Counted from the stretch's first letter, positions 15,513 to 24,690 are shown. The stretch: DNA of 45,881 bases from Undibacterium pigrum (GCF_003201815.1 NZ_QJKB01000016.1:1-45881), one strand, 5' to 3'. Numbers and translations are program-made. Notes: generated by a model not told the origin, from the sequence alone.

Positions 15513-18491
15513 ATGGACCTGTTGTGGGGTGTGGGCGCAACTGTTATTGCTGTCATTTTGTTGTTGCAAGTGCTGGCTTTGCTCATCAGCACAAACCGTC
15601 TGTTGAAATTGCAGCTATGGGTGCCACGCAAGACGCCTTGCGTGCGCGCAGCCAGCGGCGATCTCTTACCGCTGTTTGATGCAGCGCGCGCAGAAATGGA
15701 ACAGGCTGGATTTCGTTATATGCATAGCTGGCGCGGCCGTTCCATGGTGGCGGCTGAGAACATACCGGTCAGTTACAGCGATGTTTATCATCACCTGGCT
15801 CAGGACGTCCATGCTGAAGTTGTTCTCGCTGAAGCTCCGGGTGATAAGCGCCTGTACAACATCCATCTCTGGAATACGTATATCGATGGCAAGGCCTTGC
15901 TGACTGTTAATGGCTTGCAGCAAGCACTGGTGCCCTTTCCAACACGTGTGAGTGTCATTGCGGACAAAAGCCCTGACTTGGCAGGACAACTGGCAACCCA
16001 CTTGCATGTACGTGAACTGATTACGGTGCAGCGCACTGACCTGGAAGATGCACCCAAAATTGCCCAAAACCTGGTAGACCGCTGGTTAGTGCGCCTGGAA
16101 AGAGAAGGCAAGGTATATCAGCGCGCACAACGCGGCGACGAAATCATCTACGGCTTTCGCTTTTTACCTGCGCTTAAAATGGCCTGGAATATGCGCAAAG
16201 TCAGGCAAAACACGGCAGCAAACTCCGCCAGGCAAACAAGCGCAACTGCAACTGGCGCAAAGTCCACGGCCACTGCCGAAATCATACTGGCAGCTCGCCA
16301 GTTACGTGACCGCCATACTTTTGTCCGAACACTTTGTACCTTGCGATCCATGCTGGCGCCGCGCTGGTATCAGTATGCAAGTTTTGCCTTGTCTGCCCTT
16401 GCCTTCCTTACGCTTGGAGCGTGGTGGTGGGGCATCACGGGTGCCTTGCTCATCGGCGCTGTCATTGCCGTGCATGAAGGCGGTCACTGGCTGGCAATGA
16501 AGCTGGCAGGCTTTCGTGATGTGCAGGTATTTTTTGTTCCTGGCATGGGCGGTATCACCAGCGGTGAAAAACATGAGGCCAGGCCATTGACGCATATGCT
16601 GGTCTATCTGGCAGGCCCCATGCCTGGCCTGCTATTATCACTGGCCAGCTTCGCCCTGATTGCCTGGGAACCATGCATCATGAATACCACCTGGGGCCCT
16701 TATTTGACGATGGCGGCGCTGGCATCGCTGCTGGTCAATGGCTTTAATCTCTTGCCGGTATTACCGCTGGATGGTGGCCGCATCATAGAATTACTACTCA
16801 TTGCCCGCCTGCCCTGGCTGCGTTTCATTTTTTCACTTGCCAGTGGCCTGATGATGCTGGGCTATGGTTTGTATAGCAATGACAAAGTACTGCTGGGTTT
16901 AGGCATCGTGGTATTAATCACGGCCAGGTTTCAATTCAAGCTCGCCAAGGCCGCTGCTTTACTACTGCGACAAAAAGCGCGCCCTGCCAGCAACCAGGAC
17001 TTTGCCAGCGCCGCTGGTGAACTATTTGATTTTTTTGATCAAGCCAGTTTTTCGACGTGGAATTTTTCCACCAGACTTGAAGTAGGTCAGAGCTTGTTGT
17101 CACGCTATCTGGGTGGACTGCCCGGATGGCGCGACAGCAGTGCAGGTATGGCACTTTATCTGGCCTGCCTCGTCCTGCCAATTGCATCATTGCTGGCATT
17201 ATTCTATACAGCACCAACTACAATGCTGAATCTGGCAGGACAAGGTTTGTCTGGACTGATGACATCAACAGATAACATGCAGCTTGTGAGCCTGGCCAGG
17301 AGCGATGTCAAAGCTGCTACCAAAGTGGATGCCAGCTCATGGGAAGAAGAACGCAAATTGCGCAGAACGGCCCGAGCTGAAAAAATAACGGCGGCGCAAG
17401 GCGAAGACCGGGTAAGGCTACTCAAGGATGCGCTGGAAGAAGCCAGTGAAAGCGATGCAGAAGATGCTTTGCGTATTGCCAGAATTTACTATGCTGAAAA
17501 TAATAATTCGGTGCAGGCAACCTACTTCCATGCAGACGCTGCATTTGCCATGGCCAATGCCTTACGCAACTGGTCTGAGCAGGATGAAGTAGAAAATACT
17601 GCAAGGAATGAAGCGGACATCGCCAATTATTTGCAGGAAGCCGAGGCCATCTTGCGTGCCAGGCTGCATACTCAAGCTGATAAAAATGATGCCCACTTAC
17701 TGGCAGAAGTGTTGCAGGCAAAAGATATGGATGCAGATAATCCGGCGCAATTACTGCTCAAACAAGAAATAGTCAGCCTGTTCAGCAAAGACAAAACCCA
17801 GGACGATACCCAGCTTTTGCAGGCACATCAAATGCTGGCGCGCAGCTACTATATCTCTGGAAAAGCAGATGAAGCAGCGCAAGAACTGCAACTGGCAGAA
17901 AACGATTATGACTGCGCCGCGAAAAGAAATGATGATTACTTATGCCAGTCACTGAAACAGGATCAAGCCTGGTTATTGGTCGGCAAGAAGAAGTTTGAAG
18001 AGGCAATAAAACTGCTCAACACTTACAATGTAACCACAAAAAATCACCGTCAAAACGATGCGATGAACAGGGAAAATCATCAGATCAGATGGATGATTAC
18101 CATGCTAAAAAAAGACTACGCCCAGGCCAGTAAGGAGGCACAGTCTTTAACGAAGCTACAATTACCAGGCACAGGCAACTGGCTGGTGGATTTCTTCATA
18201 CAAAGAGCGCAACCCGCCAGTAATTATCAGGCAGATCTGATGCTGGTGGAAAGCCTGCGTGCACGCGGTGAACAAGATGAGGCTAATAAAATTACTGAAC
18301 GCCTGCTTGATAGTCAGAAAAAAATGCGCGGTGACGTTGCCAATACCAAACCTGGCAATACAGAATTCATATGCAGAATCAATAGTTATGGCAGCGCCTG
18401 GAAAACTCCGTTCCAGCAAACTTTGCAGAATGTTGAACAAAGGGAAACCAAGTGCATGCCACGCTTGAATGCGAGCCAAATGTCACGTTGA
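15513..18491 (+). CDS. M50 site-2-type membrane metalloprotease with long helical C-terminal tail
   Basis: The start is set at the ATG at 15513 (MDLLWGVGATVI), preceded by GGTGGAA at suitable spacing; the longer reading uses a TTG at 15483. The 992-residue protein has an N-terminal membrane helix, a soluble region to about 270, then a peptidase M50 core. The zinc site HEGGHWLAMKLAG is at about residues 321-325, and the second motif NLLPVLPLDGGR (about 412-423) supplies the Asp ligand. Several hydrophobic helices surround these. The last ~400 residues are charged, alpha-helical and repetitive (TPR-like: AEDALRIARIYYAENNNSV, AHQMLARSYYISGKADEAAQELQLAENDYDC). The fusion implies intramembrane proteolysis of a partner recruited by the tail. 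The substrate is unknown. Confidence 0.75.
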   Translation: MDLLWGVGATVIAVILLLQVLALLISTNRLLKLQLWVPRKTPCVRAASGDLLPLFDAARAEMEQAGFRYMHSWRGRSMVAAENIPVSYSDVYHHLAQDVHAEVVLAEAPGDKRLYNIHLWNTYIDGKALLTVNGLQQALVPFPTRVSVIADKSPDLAGQLATHLHVRELITVQRTDLEDAPKIAQNLVDRWLVRLEREGKVYQRAQRGDEIIYGFRFLPALKMAWNMRKVRQNTAANSARQTSATATGAKSTATAEIILAARQLRDRHTFVRTLCTLRSMLAPRWYQYASFALSALAFLTLGAWWWGITGALLIGAVIAVHEGGHWLAMKLAGFRDVQVFFVPGMGGITSGEKHEARPLTHMLVYLAGPMPGLLLSLASFALIAWEPCIMNTTWGPYLTMAALASLLVNGFNLLPVLPLDGGRIIELLLIARLPWLRFIFSLASGLMMLGYGLYSNDKVLLGLGIVVLITARFQFKLAKAAALLLRQKARPASNQDFASAAGELFDFFDQASFSTWNFSTRLEVGQSLLSRYLGGLPGWRDSSAGMALYLACLVLPIASLLALFYTAPTTMLNLAGQGLSGLMTSTDNMQLVSLARSDVKAATKVDASSWEEERKLRRTARAEKITAAQGEDRVRLLKDALEEASESDAEDALRIARIYYAENNNSVQATYFHADAAFAMANALRNWSEQDEVENTARNEADIANYLQEAEAILRARLHTQADKNDAHLLAEVLQAKDMDADNPAQLLLKQEIVSLFSKDKTQDDTQLLQAHQMLARSYYISGKADEAAQELQLAENDYDCAAKRNDDYLCQSLKQDQAWLLVGKKKFEEAIKLLNTYNVTTKNHRQNDAMNRENHQIRWMITMLKKDYAQASKEAQSLTKLQLPGTGNWLVDFFIQRAQPASNYQADLMLVESLRARGEQDEANKITERLLDSQKKMRGDVANTKPGNTEFICRINSYGSAWKTPFQQTLQNVEQRETKCMPRLNASQMSR

Positions 18492-18646
18492 TTTTGCGTG
18501 CTGCAGCGGAGTCAGGAAGTCTACTGTACTTCAAGTATTTGCTGTTGCCGCCCAATGGGCCAGCATGAAGAAGGCCTCAGATTTGTCTGGAAATAAGATC
18601 GGATATAGACCTACTGCCAATACTTTCCACCTCTTAATATCATTTG

Positions 18647-19345
18647 ATGAAGACCTTATTTTCTGTCTTGGCTTGCCTGCTATTCTGCCTGACCTGTCAG
18701 GCTGCCGACCCTCGCTTTACTGTCATCAGTGTTGATACTGAACATGAAGAACTGCAGCTGTTTCTGCGTGATGAGAATGGCAAGGGCTTCAAGCGCTTTG
18801 ATAACCTGAAGACCTGGCTGGCTGGTAAAAACAGGCAATTACACTTTGCCATGAATGCAGGCATGTACCATGCTGATTATTCGCCAGTAGGTTTGTTTGT
18901 ACAAAATGCCGAGCAGGTATCCGCTTTGAACCTGGCAGATGCCTGGGGAAATTTTTTCCTGAAACCGAATGGGGTGTTCCTGCTGACACCAGCCGGGCCG
19001 CAAGTCATTGAATCTTCAGAATATCCTGCGGTAGCGAAAGATGTCTTGCTGGCCACGCAGTCTGGTCCATTGTTATTGAGAAATGGGCAGATACATCCGG
19101 CATTCAAGCCCGAATCAACTTCGCGGCTGAAACGCAATGGCGTTGGTGTCATCGGCAAGAAAGCCATCTTCGTAATTAGCGAGCAGCCCGTCAATTTTCA
19201 TGAGATGGCAAGCTTCTTCAGGGACAGCTTGCATTGCCAGGATGCGCTCTACCTGGATGGCAGTATCTCAGGCATTTATTCTGTCGAGCTCAAGCGTAAC
19301 GATAGCACTGTAGATCTGGGGCCAATTATTGGCGTGGTGCGGTAA
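18647..19345 (+). CDS. Phosphodiester glycosidase (NAGPA)-like exported protein
   Basis: The start is the ATG at 18647; the open frame begins one codon earlier with TTG. The 232-residue protein has a signal peptide (MKTLFSVLACLLFCLTCQA). The mature part matches the NAGPA/DUF2233 family, which uncovers N-acetylglucosamine-phosphate diesters in animals and is common as exported protein in bacteria. Diagnostic blocks are HFAMNAGMYHADYSPVGLFVQN, FFLKPNGVFLLT, LLATQSGPLLLRNGQIHP, RNGVGVIGKKAIFVIS and ALYLDGSISGIYS (D-G-S/G motif). The bacterial substrate, possibly a cell-wall or exopolysaccharide diester, is not known. It is monocistronic. Confidence 0.85.
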   Translation: MKTLFSVLACLLFCLTCQAADPRFTVISVDTEHEELQLFLRDENGKGFKRFDNLKTWLAGKNRQLHFAMNAGMYHADYSPVGLFVQNAEQVSALNLADAWGNFFLKPNGVFLLTPAGPQVIESSEYPAVAKDVLLATQSGPLLLRNGQIHPAFKPESTSRLKRNGVGVIGKKAIFVISEQPVNFHEMASFFRDSLHCQDALYLDGSISGIYSVELKRNDSTVDLGPIIGVVR

Positions 19346-19373
19346 TACGCATGCTCTGCCAGCCAGAAAAAAC

Positions 19374-19922
19374 TCAGCGGTTTTTTTGATATTTGTATAA
19401 ATAGGAGTCGCAGATTTTCAGCAATTCATCAAATCCGACTTTGAGAGAATTAGCAGAAATGACGACAGGGCTGCCGCACATCTTGTAATTCATTTTATTG
19501 AGCATGCGCTTGAAAGCGCCACCAGCCATGATATAGCGCTGGGGATCGATCACATTGATGACCAGGGTTTTCTGGTTTTGCATTTCAAAAATGCTGAAAC
19601 CTGTAATCTCTGACCAGGGGACAAAACCTGCTGCAACGGCGCTGCTATTATCATGAATGCCTGCCGCATTTAATGTCAGGCCAGGCTTTTTATCGAACAA
19701 TTTCCTGACACCGACGACGCCGCAAAATCCAAAAAACAGGATAGCTACTACGCCTATGCCATGCATGATGACGGGGCTGTTGTAACGCTGCTGCGCCGCA
19801 ATCTGAGCACTATCCAATTGCACCATCCACAGACCCATCGCCACAAATATCATAGAACCTATGACCAGCATGCGCAATTTGGTCTTGCTCAACTCGATAA
19901 TTTTTTCATCTTCAGTATGCAT
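19374..19922 (-). CDS. STM3941-like inner-membrane protein
   Basis: The 182-residue protein has two N-terminal hydrophobic helices (LRMLVIGSMIFVAMGLWMV, MHGIGVVAILFFGFCGVVGV) and a cytosolic domain with GLTLNAAGIHDNSSAVAAGFVPWSEITGFSIFEMQNQKTLVINVIDP. This is the typical layout of the STM3941 family of unknown function. A GGGGA Shine-Dalgarno precedes the ATG. Its stop is 28 bp from that of the preceding plus-strand gene. Confidence 0.7.
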   Translation of the reverse strand: MHTEDEKIIELSKTKLRMLVIGSMIFVAMGLWMVQLDSAQIAAQQRYNSPVIMHGIGVVAILFFGFCGVVGVRKLFDKKPGLTLNAAGIHDNSSAVAAGFVPWSEITGFSIFEMQNQKTLVINVIDPQRYIMAGGAFKRMLNKMNYKMCGSPVVISANSLKVGFDELLKICDSYLYKYQKNR

Positions 19923-20101
19923 AAATCCCCTGTCACGCTGACTGATTTATCTTAATAAGCCGCCTTGAGCGGCGGTATATTTTCAATGGCAATGTTCAGT
20001 GAAACTCCGAAACAAGGAAATATTAATGCAATTTATTTAACTTGACTACTTATGCACATTGTTGAACATGCAAATTTTCCAGGATTTTTAAGATTAGCTG
20101 A

Positions 20102-20120
20102 ACCTGGAGTTAAACCAGGT
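20102..20120. terminator. Hairpin downstream of the small membrane-protein gene
   Basis: ACCTGG at 20102-20107 pairs with CCAGGT at 20115-20120 around a 7-nt loop, 19 bp past the minus-strand stop at 20139. There is no strong U-tract. Confidence 0.35.
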
Positions 20121-20138
20121 CATGCAAGGTAATGCGCC

Positions 20139-20621
20139 TCAATTATTAGCAGAAACTCGCGCCGCCTTTGCCACTTCACCCACATGTTTGACTATATACA
20201 AATACAGCAAAACATAAGTCGCGTGGAACAACAATTCAAAAACCCGGCTCTCAAAGATATCGCCTGTCCCTTGCAGCATTATCGCTACTATGGTCAGCGG
20301 TATCATCAACAAGAGAATCAAGACCAGGTAACGGATGGAAGATATCAGGGAGATGCTGATATAACGGGACAGAAATTGCGTGCCGGATGCACCGCCGTTT
20401 GCCCGGAAAGCCATCATCGTACCAACCGCTGGTATCAGTATATTCAAGAGGGATGCAAAGTAAGTCCAGCCATCCAAAGATTCGTGGGGGATATAAGCCA
20501 TCATCTCGATTGCGATTGCACCGAATATTGTGTACACCAGCATATAGGAGTAGCCCTGGGCCTCAGTCAAGCCATTGGCAATCAATTGCTTCTTCAATAA
20601 ATCCAGTTTCCAGAAATACAT
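20139..20621 (-). CDS. Small integral membrane protein, function unknown
   Basis: The 160-residue protein has four likely membrane helices (YMLVYTIFGAIAIEMMAYI, FASLLNILIPAVGTMMAF, YLVLILLLMIPLTIVAIML, VFELLFHATYVLLYLYIVKHVG) and a soluble N-terminus beginning MYFWKLDLLKKQL. TTAAGGACATAATG gives a good Shine-Dalgarno. It is divergent from the caspase-like gene, separated by 305 bp. I do not recognise the family; its position beside the caspase-like locus makes it a possible accessory member, but no direct link is visible. Confidence 0.6.
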   Translation of the reverse strand: MYFWKLDLLKKQLIANGLTEAQGYSYMLVYTIFGAIAIEMMAYIPHESLDGWTYFASLLNILIPAVGTMMAFRANGGASGTQFLSRYISISLISSIRYLVLILLLMIPLTIVAIMLQGTGDIFESRVFELLFHATYVLLYLYIVKHVGEVAKAARVSANN

Positions 20622-20926
20622 TATGTCCTTAATGAGTTATTAGTTTAATCATCCCAATCACGCTTGAAATGAACGTTGAGGGTGTTGCGGCTTCTTGTGT
20701 CAGTGCAATGCAGTTTATCAAATTAATTGCGTCGCAACAAAATGTCAGCAATAACAATGAGGCAACGGATTCATTTGAAGAAATTTTAGCCAAAACCAGA
20801 TAGCCCAATCCTCCTGATACGGTCTTTCAGTCACGACCATTGATTACCAGGTATTGAAGTCCTGCGTTATGGATATAATCACGCCTCTACCATGATTAAA
20901 TTACAATACCCGAATCTTCAAAACTG
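20622..20926. other. AT-rich intergenic region upstream of the caspase-like gene
   Basis: This 305-bp gap holds a good -10 box near its right end and one open stretch of 44 codons (20669-20803) without a Shine-Dalgarno. I see no RNA gene or repeat in it. Its main role is probably promoter for the two divergent genes. Confidence 0.4.
20852..20879 (+). promoter_or_regulatory. Candidate sigma-70 promoter of the caspase-like gene
   Basis: A perfect TATAAT lies at 20874-20879, 47 bp upstream of the ATG at 20927. The upstream hexamer TATTGA (20852-20857) at 16-bp spacing is a weak -35. The position agrees with use of the first ATG of the gene. Confidence 0.45.
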
Positions 20927-21808
20927 ATGAAAAACATGCATGCGGCGCTATTAAGCGCATCCTATTTCTTTCTCAACCGGACCTTTATGCAAAGCATAGG
21001 TGCTGCGTTACTCAAGGCATCTCAATCCCTCGTTCATCGTAAACACGTGGGTGTCAAGCGTGTTGCGCTTTTTATAGTAGGCCCTGGTCCAGTGAATGAA
21101 CTAGGTGATGCGTACCTGCCAGGCGTACAAAGAGACCTTGACGCTTATCGTACGTTCTTCGAATCTCCTCTAGGTGGCGCATGGGAAAGCTATGAAATAT
21201 TGACTCTTAAGAGTCCTTCAAAATACTCGGTCAAAGCCCATCTAAAGCTGGCGAGCAAAGCAGACTATGCATTCATCGCCTTTATAGGAAACGAAGTACG
21301 GCCATCAAAGCAAGATACGAAACTGATCACGATCAATAATAAAGAAACGATGCTTGATCGAGAATTTATGGAGGATGGAGGCAGAAGAACGATCATATTT
21401 GATTGCAATCGAAAGACCGCTCCAGCCCAAGCTATGGAAAAAGCTGTTTTTGCGGATTCACCACTACCTGATTTTGATCGTACCAACTGTCGGAAATATT
21501 TTGACAGATCGCTGATGAAATGTAGTCCGGTAGTCGTCGTAGCTCATGCTTGTCGGGACGGTGAATATGCTAACGACGACCATTCATACATTTCTCAGCA
21601 AATCCGGCAGGCAAATAACTATGCGCTTAATTTGAAATACGAAACTTGTGACAGTTATTACACCCTTAGAATTGCACAAGTACATGCCCGCGCATCCGCT
21701 GCAGTGCGGGCACATTCCAAGGGCTTGCAAAATCCAGCTTTGGAACGCGCCAGGCCTGAAGACTCATTCCCATTTTGCATTTTAGCCTGGAGTTTTGTTA
21801 AAGACTGA
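20927..21808 (+). CDS. Caspase-like (clan CD fold) protein
   Basis: The 293-residue protein resembles the caspase-like p20 fold: beta strand KRVALFIVGPG (44-54), LPGVQRDLDAYRTFFESPLGG (64-84), YEILTL (89-94), strand DYAFIAFIGNEV (113-124), and strand RRTIIFDCNRK (153-163). In active caspases the fourth element reads S-G-H-G and the next D-x-C-R. Here the His position reads Asn (FIGNEV) and a Cys is kept at 160, while a second Cys lies in VVVVAHACRDGEYA (about 202-215), where caspases have the p10 strand. The standard His-Cys dyad is therefore not obvious. No transmembrane segment or signal is certain. It is followed at 113 bp by a DUF4132 gene on the same strand. The fold call is by motif pattern. 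Confidence 0.55.
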   Translation: MKNMHAALLSASYFFLNRTFMQSIGAALLKASQSLVHRKHVGVKRVALFIVGPGPVNELGDAYLPGVQRDLDAYRTFFESPLGGAWESYEILTLKSPSKYSVKAHLKLASKADYAFIAFIGNEVRPSKQDTKLITINNKETMLDREFMEDGGRRTIIFDCNRKTAPAQAMEKAVFADSPLPDFDRTNCRKYFDRSLMKCSPVVVVAHACRDGEYANDDHSYISQQIRQANNYALNLKYETCDSYYTLRIAQVHARASAAVRAHSKGLQNPALERARPEDSFPFCILAWSFVKD

Positions 21809-21921
21809 GGATTGAAGTGAGCCGGCCAACATCAAGTTACCCAGACAAGCAGGCAATTCTGAACAGCTGGCAATGTGATGATCGGCCAACGCATGGCACG
21901 TAAAAAAAATTAAACCGCTTC

Positions 21922-24099
21922 ATGATTGCTGATAAATTCATGCCTGATCAAATACAAGCTCACTTAGTCGAGCAATTGTTGACACGTCTCACTTCGCTAC
22001 CCGACCATCCCCGCTTCGTCGGCAAGCCTGCCGATCTGTCCATGCTGGATGGGATGCAGCTTGGAACTCTATGGCCAGCCATACGTCAGGCTCAAACTCT
22101 TGAATTCCATGACCCACGTTCAGAATTTGCACACTTGCTGTGCAGGCAAGCAGAAGAGCTGGGACTAAGTCCTGTGCTTGACGAAACCAGTGCTCTAGCG
22201 GTTTTTCGTCACATCGAACCCGGCCAATGGAAGGTGGCGCTAAGAGAACTGGCTTATCTTGCTGAAAAACCTGCACTGCCCCTCCAGCAAGAGTTAATCA
22301 GGATTATGGAAAAAAAGCCCGCTGGTTATCTTGGTGGCGGGGAATATGAGGCCTATGCTATTGGCAGCTTTGCAGGTGGTCATGGCTTGGCCGAATTAAG
22401 AAATGAAGTTGCCGCTCGCTACGAAGACTCGCCATACCGGTTACAGGAATTCGAAGTCCTGGCGGAGTTAGGTCCTGCTGCGCTGCTAGCCCTGGCAGGC
22501 ACAATGAATGGCTATTTCGGACCTGCGGGCTCCCAGCTTGCTCATGATGATCCAGCTATTGTGCTGACTGATGAACCAGCCTACATTGAATTTGCGTACG
22601 AGGTATTGAGCAGTGCCGCCGCATATGTCGCTAAAATTCAAAGTGGTAAGATTCCCTTCAAAGCCGATGGCGCTTTCACTACCGATGATGCACAAATAAT
22701 CAGCCGCGCGGCCCGCATAGCTGCTTATAGAGATGAAACATGGCTACGCCCATTGATAGGACCTCTGTTGCTGGGTGTTTGCGTCGCGCCTACATCGGCA
22801 AAGACTGTGCCTTCACAGTCAGTCGCAATCACCCTGGGACATTCCATCGAAGCGATTCCTACGCCAGAAAGTGTACTTGCATTGCGCAATGCGCTTGCCG
22901 TCGTGCGCCACGCAGGCATAGAGAAAAAACTTGCACGTAATCTGAAGCCTGCGGAACGCGCCCTCGCTGAAAGGCCAAATGTCGCGCTAAGGATGACGTC
23001 CGGAGCAAAGCCCGATAAGAAGCAACAAGCCATGCTTGCCACTTGCATGGAATCCGGTTTTTGGCTAAGCATGACACTGAGTGCCATGGAATGGCGGGAA
23101 CGATTGTTGGATACATCTGCCGGTATATCATTTGCCGCCAGCGTTGTATGGCTGGAACGACGACAGGATGGCAGGAATTGGCCCTTCACAATTGACCTTA
23201 TCAAAGGCAATCCCAAGTTGGTCGCCATCGATGGTAGCGTGCATATCATCGATGATGACAGCACCATCTGTCTATGGCATCCACTGCTTGCTGATGCTGC
23301 GGAACGACATGCATGGCAAGACATTTTTTTCAAACGCAAGACCAAACAGCCAATACGGCAAGTGTTCCGTGAACACTATGCACCAGGCGCAAGCGACTGC
23401 AATGCAAACGTGTCTTCAATGTTTGAGGGGCATGTCGTTTCCCTGCAGCCCTTGATCGGACTGGCACGAAGAGAAGGATGGGCCATCAGCAAATATGATG
23501 GCCTAAGCAGACAATTTGGTGATATCCGGGTGAGCTTTGACTTCTCGGCAAACCTGTATCCTGGTGTGACTGGTTATGGCACCTCAGGCAAACTCCATTT
23601 CGCACACAGAATAGGAAAGCACTGGAGCCCCATAATGATTACCGAACTGGATGCAGTCGTTTTCTCAGAAATCGCACGTGCCGCCGATCTGCTTGTCAGC
23701 GTTGCCAGCTTTGCGATTCACGACAAAGTAAGCGATGAAGCAGTTACGGCAGGTGATCTCCGCTTGCACCCCTTTGAACAAACGACGGCCTCAAGATCGA
23801 AGCATCTGGCGCATCTGTCAACCTTGCCGCTCGGCGTCATGGCGATCAACCGCAAGAATACCCTGGCAATGGTATTTGCCACGCAAATTGAGGAACGCAC
23901 AATAATACTAGATGAGCGCCATATCCGCGTCGGGGAATACGCAGTCCATATCGCGACGGCTCGCATGACGAAAAACGGGGAAGCCGTTGAGATTGATACA
24001 AATAAGAAAAAAGCTCAACTGGCAGCAATGCCGTGCTTGCCTTATGACGAAATTTTGCTACAGCGCATCGTCTATAACCTGGCCTGGGCTATGGAATAA
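21922..24099 (+). CDS. DUF4132 (MolR-like) domain protein
   Basis: The 725-residue cytosolic protein has an N-terminal helical region (1-340). A DUF4132-like block follows at about 345-540, with WRERLLDTSAGISFAASVVW, HPLLADAAERHAWQDIFFKRKTKQPIRQVFREHYAP and SMFEGHVVSLQPLIGLARREGWAI. A C-terminal domain follows, with ITELDAVVFSEIARAADLLVSVAS and, near the end, EERTIILDERHIRVGEYAVHIATARM. This order matches proteins of the E. coli MolR/YehI type, whose function is unknown. An alternative start is ATG 21940. Neither start has a strong Shine-Dalgarno. It follows the caspase-like gene without a visible terminator, so co-transcription is likely. It ends 341 bp before the 3' end of tRNA-Arg. Confidence 0.75.
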   Translation: MIADKFMPDQIQAHLVEQLLTRLTSLPDHPRFVGKPADLSMLDGMQLGTLWPAIRQAQTLEFHDPRSEFAHLLCRQAEELGLSPVLDETSALAVFRHIEPGQWKVALRELAYLAEKPALPLQQELIRIMEKKPAGYLGGGEYEAYAIGSFAGGHGLAELRNEVAARYEDSPYRLQEFEVLAELGPAALLALAGTMNGYFGPAGSQLAHDDPAIVLTDEPAYIEFAYEVLSSAAAYVAKIQSGKIPFKADGAFTTDDAQIISRAARIAAYRDETWLRPLIGPLLLGVCVAPTSAKTVPSQSVAITLGHSIEAIPTPESVLALRNALAVVRHAGIEKKLARNLKPAERALAERPNVALRMTSGAKPDKKQQAMLATCMESGFWLSMTLSAMEWRERLLDTSAGISFAASVVWLERRQDGRNWPFTIDLIKGNPKLVAIDGSVHIIDDDSTICLWHPLLADAAERHAWQDIFFKRKTKQPIRQVFREHYAPGASDCNANVSSMFEGHVVSLQPLIGLARREGWAISKYDGLSRQFGDIRVSFDFSANLYPGVTGYGTSGKLHFAHRIGKHWSPIMITELDAVVFSEIARAADLLVSVASFAIHDKVSDEAVTAGDLRLHPFEQTTASRSKHLAHLSTLPLGVMAINRKNTLAMVFATQIEERTIILDERHIRVGEYAVHIATARMTKNGEAVEIDTNKKKAQLAAMPCLPYDEILLQRIVYNLAWAME

Positions 24100-24440
24100 C
24101 AAGCAATTTTGTTGATGAAGTGAGTGTCAAGAGAATTATCATTGCAAATTTAGCATGAAGTTCAACTTGTCCTATTATTGTGTACAGTGCCTAAGAAGTC
24201 TCAAGCTTTGCAATATCATTTGCAGCTTTGATTATGATTGGAATTTACCACTTACTCTCACGCTTTATGGCTCGTCATACACTGCTATTAGAAATGCAGG
24301 TGTAACTACGGTGTAATGAATTAAATAAGTATTCGGATTTTATCGGCGCTTTGCGGGTTGTGGATGCAGCATTAAAAGTGCATAACCCTTTGATTTAACT
24401 ACATTTTCTGACGTTTTTGATGATTTTCTGTTTGTGCATC
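24100..24440. other. AT-rich spacer between DUF4132 gene and tRNA-Arg 3' end
   Basis: No gene is supported here. The stretch is AT-rich and holds one imperfect palindrome, GGGTT...ATGCA at 24355-24368 against TGCATAACCC at 24379-24388. I found no copy of the tRNA 3' end (possible attachment site) and no integrase. Confidence 0.4.
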
Positions 24441-24515
24441 TGGTCCCGCCGACAGGAATCGAACCTGTATCTTACGCTTAGGAGGCATACGTTCTATCCA
24501 TTGAACTACGGCGAG
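24441..24515 (-). tRNA. tRNA-Arg (anticodon CCT)
   Basis: The minus strand folds as a complete cloverleaf: acceptor CTCGCCG paired with CGGCGGG (one G-U), D-stem GTTC/GAAC, anticodon stem TATGC/GCGTA with loop CTCCTAA (anticodon CCT, reading AGG), T-arm ACAGG-TTCGATT-CCTGT, discriminator A and encoded CCA at 24441-24443. The mature length is 75 nt. Confidence 0.93.
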
Positions 24516-24690
24516 ACACGGTGAAAAATGCCCAAATTTGCTTGTGCATTTCTCAATCAGCCCGCCATCTTACCTGAGCTTGGGCCAACAATCAATTCAG
24601 CAGATGAGTTTAGGTGCCCCCTAGCGTACAATACTGCTTTTCTCCAATTTATGTCCGCGCATCTCCCTGATGCCGGTTCCACAGGGTTTT

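Noticed and set aside
20669..20803. 44-codon open frame (MNVEGVAASC...EEILAKTR) upstream of the caspase-like gene
   Set aside because: It has no Shine-Dalgarno, and a frame of this length is expected by chance in AT-rich intergenic DNA. It could be a remnant, but I see no recognisable motif.
22725..23345. 206-residue minus-strand frame opposite the DUF4132 gene
   Set aside because: It has no signal, motif or Shine-Dalgarno and lies wholly antisense to a well-supported gene.
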